Shown in pieces: positions 57,341-64,000 of a stretch of 64,000 nt of DNA. Where the stretch lies: the NCBI GenBank assembly GCA_010093685.1, contig MU006245.1, positions 186,001 to 250,000 on the forward strand, read 5' to 3'. The notes beneath the pieces are model-generated. The model was not told the origin of the DNA. It saw nothing but the letters and a program-made list of their open reading frames with translations, and searched no databases. The stretch comes from Ophiobolus disseminans (taxonomy: Eukaryota; Ascomycota; Dothideomycetes; Pleosporales; Phaeosphaeriaceae). Each line of letters starts with the position of its first letter. Position 1 is the first letter of the stretch. The position numbers and the translations under genes are program-made.

Positions 57341-58124
57341 CTTTTATCTTAATAAATCAGCACTCATAGAGGGACGGGTATGTATGTGCATACATGCGTT
57401 GAACTTTTGCCCCATCGAACCTTCTAGTAGTCTGTCTAGTAATTACGCTATTAGTAGCGTGAGCAACGGTCATTTGAAGACTGCGTAGCATTTTGTGATC
57501 TAGAATAAGCTCTCTGGTTGTAAAATTAGCGTCTATTACATACAGTATATGCAGATAGGACACATGAATGTAGACGCTTCTAGAAGGCTGCCAGTCTACG
57601 CCACACCTATTTTGAGCAGTCTACGCGTTCAGTATAGCGCTCATTTTATTACAGTTGCATACACAGATATCTAAGCACGCTACTGCAAGCTACTGCGTGC
57701 CAAGCGCAGCTAAAGCTTGGCGCTCTACCAGACGAGTTTCAAGAGACCTTGTTGCGCGCGCGCGGAGAAATTGCCGGAATGCACAATCCTTATCTTAAGT
57801 CGACCTCAGAGTCTGCGCCCTTAACCTTGAGATCTAGGCTTTCTTTCTATACCCCCGAACACTTAACAAGGATTACCTGTCGCATATAAACAGGGGATAT
57901 GGGCAGAGGGGTAGTAGACGCCATCCACACAATGACCGACAGCACGTCCAAGACTACGCTCTCCTCTGTCGGAGTCTAATACACTCAAAGAGCAACATAT
58001 GCAGCACGAAGTATGTTGAGCTTGAATTGATGTAGTTGCATTGGCCTGACGCCGAAGGTCCGGATAGAAAAGTGTCCCGCCACGCAGGGGGATAGACATT
58101 ACACAACGTCGAAAGGAAAAGAAA
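57341..58124. other. gene-poor stretch right of microsatellite
   Basis: No gene. An imperfect inverted repeat GCCAAGC/GCTTGGC at 57698-57720 and several CTACGC/CTACTGC words occur; a degraded mobile element is possible but unproven. Confidence 0.4.
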
Positions 58125-59130
58125 TTAAGCGCGGGGTGTCGAAGCCAACAAGCGACCCAGACTACCGTTCGCCGCAGACAAAGACGGCACGGGTGATTTG
58201 TGGTAGACGATCTCGCCTTCAATCGTACTCGTTGACGTTGTTGAGATTGGTAACGATTTGTGTGAGTAGTATTTTGGACTTGACGGCGCTGTCACCGGCG
58301 TTACGAGTTCTATCGACTTGGATCCATATGACGAACTATGCGGGTTGTACCTTGGGGGCAATGGGCGGGCGGTGGCAGGAGTGTATGGTAATGAGTAGCT
58401 GATTGATGATGCAGGTGTGTGCGACAAAGATGGTGCGGCACTAAAGCTGACTTGTGATGCTGATGTGCGATTGTAACGAGGTCGGTGAGCCTCGGGTGTG
58501 TACGCTGATGACTGAAACTGACGAAGATATCGGGATGCCTCTGTGTTGGATGACTGCGATTTCTCGTTGATGGACCAGGTGTTATCATCCGACGAGATGT
58601 CTGAGAAAGCACATGATGAACGTTTTGACTCGGCGTGTGTAGGTGATCGCTGAGGCACGATGTCTCTGAAATGGAAATCTTCAAATGAAAAGTTCGCGAA
58701 TGGTGTTGTTGGAGGCGAGTGATGCTCGAATGCATATGTAAGGCTCTTTTCGGTGTCCTTCCTGCGACAGCTATCGATGTGTTAGTAGATGCACGCGAGA
58801 TAAGTGCGCCGACGATGCTTTACCTCTCGGAGCAGTACAGAATTGAATTGCTTGGTGTGATAATCTGTTTCTCGCAAACTGTGCTGGTATGATGTTAGCA
58901 TGTGTGGGTCGACAAACTAAATTTAGACTAGCTTACCAAAAGTTCAAGAAGCTCACAGCCATGTCTCCGTCGTCCCACGACTCAAACTCCTCCTCCTTGG
59001 GATGCGCGTTCTTGCTACCGCTTTTGCCGTGGGAATGCGATCGTTTTGAGGTGGGCCTGTTGGATCGTGCATGTGCCGGCAGCGACTTTTTGGAGGTATG
59101 GGACGGATGACGGGCGTGGTGTGTTGCCAT
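58125..59130 (-). CDS. Ecl1-like chronological-lifespan regulator
   Basis: Exons 58937-59130, 58824-58883 and 58125-58770 give 299 residues. The Ecl1 zinc motif is assembled across both introns: FCTVCEKQI (Cys65, Cys68) and LYCSESCRRKD (Cys82, Cys86). The acceptor at 58771-58772 was chosen because it supplies Cys86; the next AG downstream would remove it. The N-terminus is His/Lys/Arg-rich and the long C-terminal tail is Ser/Pro/Tyr-rich and disordered. Yeast Ecl1-3 extend chronological lifespan and are induced by starvation through zinc or amino-acid sensing; the long tail is typical of filamentous fungi. Confidence 0.9.
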
Positions 59131-60607
59131 TGTATGGAATGAGAGTCGGTGAACCTTAAAAGCCTCACAGGAAAATCGCGCACGGTTCGCAGTGATGAGC
59201 GACCTTGTTACAGGCTGAGAGATGGTGAGGAGGCGGTGACACAGCCGCAGTGTACCTGCTGTCTGGCGCTGATATGACGGCTACGGCTTTGTTCAGGTTC
59301 CTTATCGCAGGGTCCCTGCGTCAACTTTTAGCCAGGAAACACTAAATTTACTCGGTGGTACTCTCGATCTCGGTGAATTGCAATCGCAAAGACAATGAGC
59401 TATCGATAACGCAGGGACCCACTGATTTGCATGCCAAAGAACAAAGAGCATGTGACAAGAAACGTGTAGGGACAACACACTTACAGCAGCAGACAACAGA
59501 CGTGCGACGTCGGAAGGGTAGAGGTAGCTCCCTTTCCTGCTTGATAGCGGTGCCCGAGTCGCGGTAATCGGTAGATCGTCCGACAGGGCTGCGGAAAGAT
59601 AAGATGCCTGGGCTAGGTTGCGAGAGAAGCCGACGTTTTCCTTCGTGCGGCTGGCAAGCGTCGGGGGTATGAGAGACGTCAATATGTTTGAGATGAGAAC
59701 TCGCGGAGGAACTGCGTCAATAAGTAACACGAACCCTGTCGTCAGTGATTGCTGAATGGTAGCTCTAGAACGCGGTTTACGACGGCAAGGCCTAATTATA
59801 CCGATGGTTATCGTTAGTCGTGTGGGGATGATTCGCGATTGCGAAGTCGATGTAGCCATTGATATCGCCCAGCACACCAGAGCACGCCATATCAGAGCCC
59901 GCGTTGGCTGACTCTTCGATGAGTCCCCCACTCGCGCCCACCATGGTGCCCTGGATTCAATCTGCATTTCTTCCGCTGCGTCAATAGCGGGGAAGCTGGT
60001 CGCGCCTCGTCCCTGTTCATCATGGTGTTGCGCATACTGGCATTGCTGTCGGCGAATCGTAGCGACGGCTTGCGCCACGAAATAGCCGAAGATACCAGGT
60101 CCACGCGCAAACTTTGGTTGGGAGTGCTACCGCGGCGGGTACTATATTAACTTCTTTGTCCACTCGGGTGCGTATCAGCTGGACCGTGATCATGTATCAC
60201 ATACTATCCTTGCAGTATGAGGGCTTATTGCGAGCATGTTGTGCGCACTCATCGGTTTCTCTCAGGTAACGAAAATCACGCAACAGTCGAAGACGTGCTG
60301 AAACTTTCACCATCGGTCTCGCATGCCTGACTAGTTACGCACATGGGTTCCCGATTCAAAGCAACTGCTTTTGCCTAGAAAACTGACAATGCATCTGAAA
60401 TGCGGGTCTGACTCGTATACACTAGCAAGAAACCAATAATGAGCGTGTTCAGCGAAACACTCCCGTTCTCGGAATGCCTGCCGAGAAGAACTCAGACACA
60501 GCAACTCAAAACACTACTGCGTGCGGTATTCCACGATCGCGACAGGTCACGGATCCGATTGTCTGGATTGACACGCGTTGGTCGACAAGGAAGTTCTCAT
60601 CGACCGA
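59131..60607. other. ECL1 upstream region with a long uncertain frame
   Basis: A minus-strand frame at 59302-60078 is open for about 258 codons but has no family resemblance. It may be chance, a lineage-specific gene or part of the ECL1 leader. Confidence 0.4.
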
Positions 60608-61962
60608 TCAGAAAGCGAAAGGGTCCCCACTTGTCTGATGTCTAGTGATGCGCCAAATCTGAATCGGCGTTGCAGTTGGATAGAATGGGCCAACCTGGTG
60701 ATATTCAGGAACTGGCGGAAACTCCACCTGGCCAAGACTGAAACTATTCCGCTCTACCCCACATAAAGTCAGCGACAACTCACCCATGGCGTAATGCCGC
60801 AGTTCCAAAACTTGGGAGACCCACCACATGCATCCAGAAAAGTCTGGAACGTTTGCTCGTTGCGTATTGTTGCAGATATGAGCACTTCAAGCGCTGGGTT
60901 CAGCTCGAAGAAATCCCTCAGTGTTGTAACCAGACGCGGGATGACAAACTTGTCGTACGTCTGTAACCTTGCTGTGAGCCATGGCTCCAATAATTAACAG
61001 GATCTTCGACGGGCTTACAACATCCGCTCCAAGAACAAAATTTGGTGCTTCCATGCCATAGTCTTCGGTAAATGTCGTTGTGTCGACCGGCCGCCCCCAT
61101 TTTAGCGACGCCGTCCTCACGATGCACCCAGACGAGTCATCGGTGTCTAGTCCGTTAAGAAAAAAGTTAGTTTTGACGGTATCAACAACGGCCTCATCGC
61201 CATCAGTTGCGACAATGCCTGCGATGTCGAGGTGCTTGGCACATAAGATGGACAACATGCCGGTCCCTGCACCTAGTTCAAAGACTCTTTTACCTCGGAT
61301 CGACGCCTGACCATCCGTCGATGCAAGGTACGATCCGAGTAGCAGCGCTGCTTCCCACGTCCTTAGCCCAGTAGTGCCAGACGATGAGATGACAGACCGA
61401 GCTTCAAGGAGCGTAACCGTCCGGTCATCCGCGATGGTGTCGTCAGTCAACTGCCGAGGAAAAGCGTACGTCACAAACGCTTTCTGTTGGGCAGAGTCGG
61501 CCTCAGACGGAACACTGGAGACAAGGAGAGATGACATGGCAGACATGAGATTGTCTGAAATTTCCTATGCGCGCAAAGTAGGGGGTGTCAGCGGATGTGC
61601 GCAACATGATCATATTGGACAATATCGAGACCCGGTGGGTAGTGCGAGCTCGTGGCAAAGTAATTTGGGTCAACGTGTGCTATGAATCCATGGCGATGAG
61701 AAAGGTGTCGTACATCCTCCTCTGGGTCGTCTATGGCCCTCTCGAGTTTGGAGATGAGCAACTTGAGTACCCGAAGCTGATAGCGGTCTGGTGGCGGTGA
61801 CTTGATTTTCTCGACGTCGAACATCTCTGTAAACAGCCAGGTTTGAACATCGGGAGTTTTCAATGTGTTCTCGTCCAGCCATCGCAGCTGATGCGGCTCT
61901 ACCAGCTGGAAGTACTGTCGTTGCAATATCCGAAGCTGAAGAACGGTAGCTGGGTTAACCAT
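60608..61962 (-). CDS. EFM3: eEF2-lysine methyltransferase (FAM86/EEF2KMT, yeast Efm3)
   Basis: Four exons, 61714-61962, 61019-61564, 60825-60960 and 60608-60753, give 358 residues. The N-terminal FAM86 region includes LRILQRQYFQLVEPHQLRWL. The methyltransferase core has GLRTWEAALLLGSYL, the SAM-binding VFELGAGTGMLSIL, IVATDGDEAVVDTV and VLGADVTYDKFVIPRL, the latter rebuilt across intron 2. The end is FYPTATPIQIWRIT, as in human EEF2KMT. It trimethylates a lysine of elongation factor 2 near the diphthamide site. The gene is divergent from eS24, 343 bp apart. Confidence 0.93.
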
Positions 61963-62305
61963 GTTCGCTGTATGAAAGCCCCTCAGGAGCGGCCTGAAGT
62001 TGGAGAGTTGATTAGAGTGATGGCCAAATGTACAGTTTGCTTCGAGGTGGGAGGTGATTTGCGTCCGGTTTGGAATGAACGCTTACCTAATCGGGACATG
62101 GGGCGCCAAGGCGCTTCGCTTAACGAGTGCACTTCGGCCAGGGCGAATTTTGCGAACTCGACGACAGCAACTGCAGCGAAACACCACAGCGAATCGACAA
62201 TCAGGATCGAGTTCTGTCCAGTACGTTCAAATAAGAATATTGCGCCCTCGACACATCAATTGCAATAATGTCCTAACTCGTCACAGGTCGACATCTACCG
62301 CAATC
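61963..62305. other. bidirectional promoter region EFM3/RPS24
   Basis: 343 bp between divergent start codons of two translation-related genes. No other feature recognised. Confidence 0.55.
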
Positions 62306-62857
62306 ATGTCTGACTCCCAAGTTACTCTGCGCACGCGCAAGTTCATCCGCAACCCCCTCCTCGGTCGTCGCCAAATGGTCGTGTAAGTGCAGGAAATATA
62401 AACACATACTGGCAGTAATTCCGGTCGACAAGGTCTGACGGTTGCCATTATAGCGATGTTCTCCACCCCAACCGCGCAAACGTCTCCAAGGACGAGCTCC
62501 GCGGCAAGCTCGGTGAGCTGTACAAGGCCAAGAAGGAGGATGTCTCGGTCTTCGGCTTCAAGACACACTTCGGTGGCGGCAAGAGCACCGGCTTCGCTCT
62601 CATCTACGACAGCGCCGAGGCTATGAAGAAGTTCGAGCCCCGCTACAGGCTCGTAAGATACGGCCTCGCCACCAAGGTCGAGAAGGCCAGCAGGCAACAG
62701 CGTACGTTCCCTCCAAAGATTCACACATTGTCGTGTGCCTGGCGATACTTTGTGATTGTATACTGACAACTTCACAGGCAAGCAGCGCAAGAACAGGATG
62801 AAGGAGCTCCGCGGTACCGCCAAGACCAAGGGTGGTGCGAAGAAGGACAAGAAATAA
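62306..62857 (+). CDS. RPS24: 40S ribosomal protein eS24
   Basis: Exons 62306-62382, 62454-62701 and 62778-62857 give 134 residues. The sequence is highly conserved: VTLRTRKFIRNPLLGRRQMV, DVLHPNRANVSKDELRGKL, VSVFGFKTHFGGGKSTGFAL and a basic tail RKQRKNRMKELRGTAKTK. It is a structural protein of the small ribosomal subunit. An intron close to the 5' end is common for ribosomal protein genes of ascomycetes. Confidence 0.97.
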
Positions 62858-63265
62858 GCGGCTTCACCATAACGACGACTACGAAGGCTATGGTTGCCGA
62901 CTACGGGCGGTTACTCTGGAACTGGCTCGCCTGGTATTCATCACGGCGGTTCGGAGTTGCAGCGGGCATGTACAGCTAGGAACGCATGAAAAGCTCTTGC
63001 GGATGGGAACAGCAAGATGGATGGCGTTTAGGGTTCATTTACTGCTGACCATCAATGCATATCATGGACCTGTCGAACACAAGACATTCGCCACATGGAC
63101 GACTTCTACTGTGTGCATGTTTGCATGACTCGTGTTGTGTGTATGATCACTTCATATTACTACTCATTATAAAGTCATCTAATCATGAAGATGCAGCTAT
63201 GAGTGTCGATGCTTACGGCCATGTACAAGTATATATGTGATGCACAATGCAGCTACATACACTAC
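62858..63265. other. intergenic, convergent 3' flanks
   Basis: 3' regions of RPS24 and the YL1 gene. No gene seen. Confidence 0.55.
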
Positions 63266-64000
63266 TCATGTCGCAACAACATACTCTGACTTGACCATGG
63301 CAGAATCACCCTCCATTACAGTCGACGCAGCCGGACTCTCCCCTGCAGCCGATGTCTGTGGCACCACTTCGACTGGCGCTGCAGTCTGCACAGGCGGCGC
63401 CATGACTTTCTTTGGCATCTCCAAGAACCGCCTCGGTACCCCCTTCGCAGGCGGCATACCTAAGAAGCCCTTCCCACCCATACTCTCCAGCGGCTTGGCC
63501 CTTCCACCAACATAGCACCCCAAATCTCCTGACCACACAAAGCCACCGCCCACCACGCCTCTCAGCACACCAAATGCCCGTGCGTCGCGATATGCAATTC
63601 CGGTCTCAGGGTCGCGATATCGCGCCACGGCATTCGTGACGGCGCAGAGTGGCTTGACGGGTTTGAGTGCCGCTTCACGCTCGGCGAGTGCTTTTTTGCC
63701 CAGTGGCTTCGTGTGATTGTTACTGAGTATGGTGTTGACGAACGTTGTAGCGTCTGTGAGGGACCAGTTGAACAGCGTACAGCTGAGCTGGATGAGTGCG
63801 GCGCGATCTTTGTCTTTTGAGAGGGATGCAGCGGTTTTGAGGCGGGTGGAGGAGGGCGGTAAGTCGAGGTTGGGGAAGGAGGAGAGAATGAGCAGGTTTC
63901 GGAGGCCACGCTTGATGGCTTTGCGGCGAGGTGGTGCTGGAGGTGCTAGGGGTCGCTGAAATTGTTGCAGAAGGGCTTGAGGGCCGATGGCTCCGCCGTG
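63266..64000 (-). CDS. VPS72: YL1/Vps72 (Swc2) subunit of the SWR1 complex, partial
   Basis: The minus-strand frame is open from the right edge to a stop at 63266, so the N-terminal acidic histone-binding part lies outside the window. The visible 244 residues include the YL1 C-terminal domain: LKPVKPLCAVTNAVARYRDP, ETGIAYRDARAFGVLRG and FVWSGDLGCYVG, as in Swc2. The last ~80 residues are Pro/Ala-rich. YL1 binds H2A.Z-H2B and helps SWR1 exchange it into nucleosomes. Ies6 of INO80 shares a related domain and is the alternative, but the FVW-GCYVG ending favours Vps72. Confidence 0.88.
   Translation of the reverse strand, partial: HGGAIGPQALLQQFQRPLAPPAPPRRKAIKRGLRNLLILSSFPNLDLPPSSTRLKTAASLSKDKDRAALIQLSCTLFNWSLTDATTFVNTILSNNHTKPLGKKALAEREAALKPVKPLCAVTNAVARYRDPETGIAYRDARAFGVLRGVVGGGFVWSGDLGCYVGGRAKPLESMGGKGFLGMPPAKGVPRRFLEMPKKVMAPPVQTAAPVEVVPQTSAAGESPAASTVMEGDSAMVKSEYVVAT

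Overview
The window is nuclear DNA of a filamentous ascomycete. Genes carry short GT-AG introns of about 45-75 bp (longest seen 170 bp), and the families are fungal: HET domain, NACHT/STAND, cerato-platanin, But2, GMC oxidoreductase, Ecl1 and a bifunctional thiamine enzyme. The protein set looks like Pleosporales (Dothideomycetes), but I can only infer that from general resemblance. The gene models below were spliced by eye; each keeps its reading frame across every junction given.

Left part (1-33.6 kb) is mainly a core genome. It holds a secreted GMC oxidoreductase, chaperonin CCT8, a HET-domain gene lying between two copies of a ~38-bp direct repeat, mitoribosomal mL46, a cytochrome P450 next to an MDR reductase, an F-box-like protein, a But2 secreted protein, polyadenylation factor Pfs2, DGAT1, bifunctional TMP synthase/THZ kinase, eIF5, an SLC35F-type carrier, a saccharopine-dehydrogenase-like reductase, and a RING-PHD protein resembling PHRF1.

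Middle part (33.9-57 kb) is accessory and partly decayed. It has an F-box/LRR-like pseudogene with three in-frame stops, an old yellow enzyme, a broken NACHT/STAND gene, an NmrA-like protein, an intact HET gene, a three-exon cerato-platanin with a GC-AG intron, a GPI-type cupredoxin, a small mitochondrial protein, an intron-bearing tRNA-Val(CAC) and a same-strand array of three RING-finger paralogs, two of them interrupted. Right part (58-64 kb) returns to conserved genes: Ecl1-like, EEF2KMT/Efm3 methyltransferase, ribosomal protein eS24 and the C-terminal part of the SWR1 subunit YL1/Vps72, which runs off the edge.

The most notable pattern is that six accessory genes carry ten in-frame premature stops. 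All are TAA or TAG and none is TGA, and nearly all can be explained by CAA/CAG to TAA/TAG or TGG to TAG changes, as expected from RIP-like CpA to TpA mutation. The housekeeping genes are intact and use TAA, TAG and TGA as normal terminators. The array of RING paralogs beside a tRNA, and the HET gene between direct repeats, are the best candidates for undescribed systems or gene-gain events.
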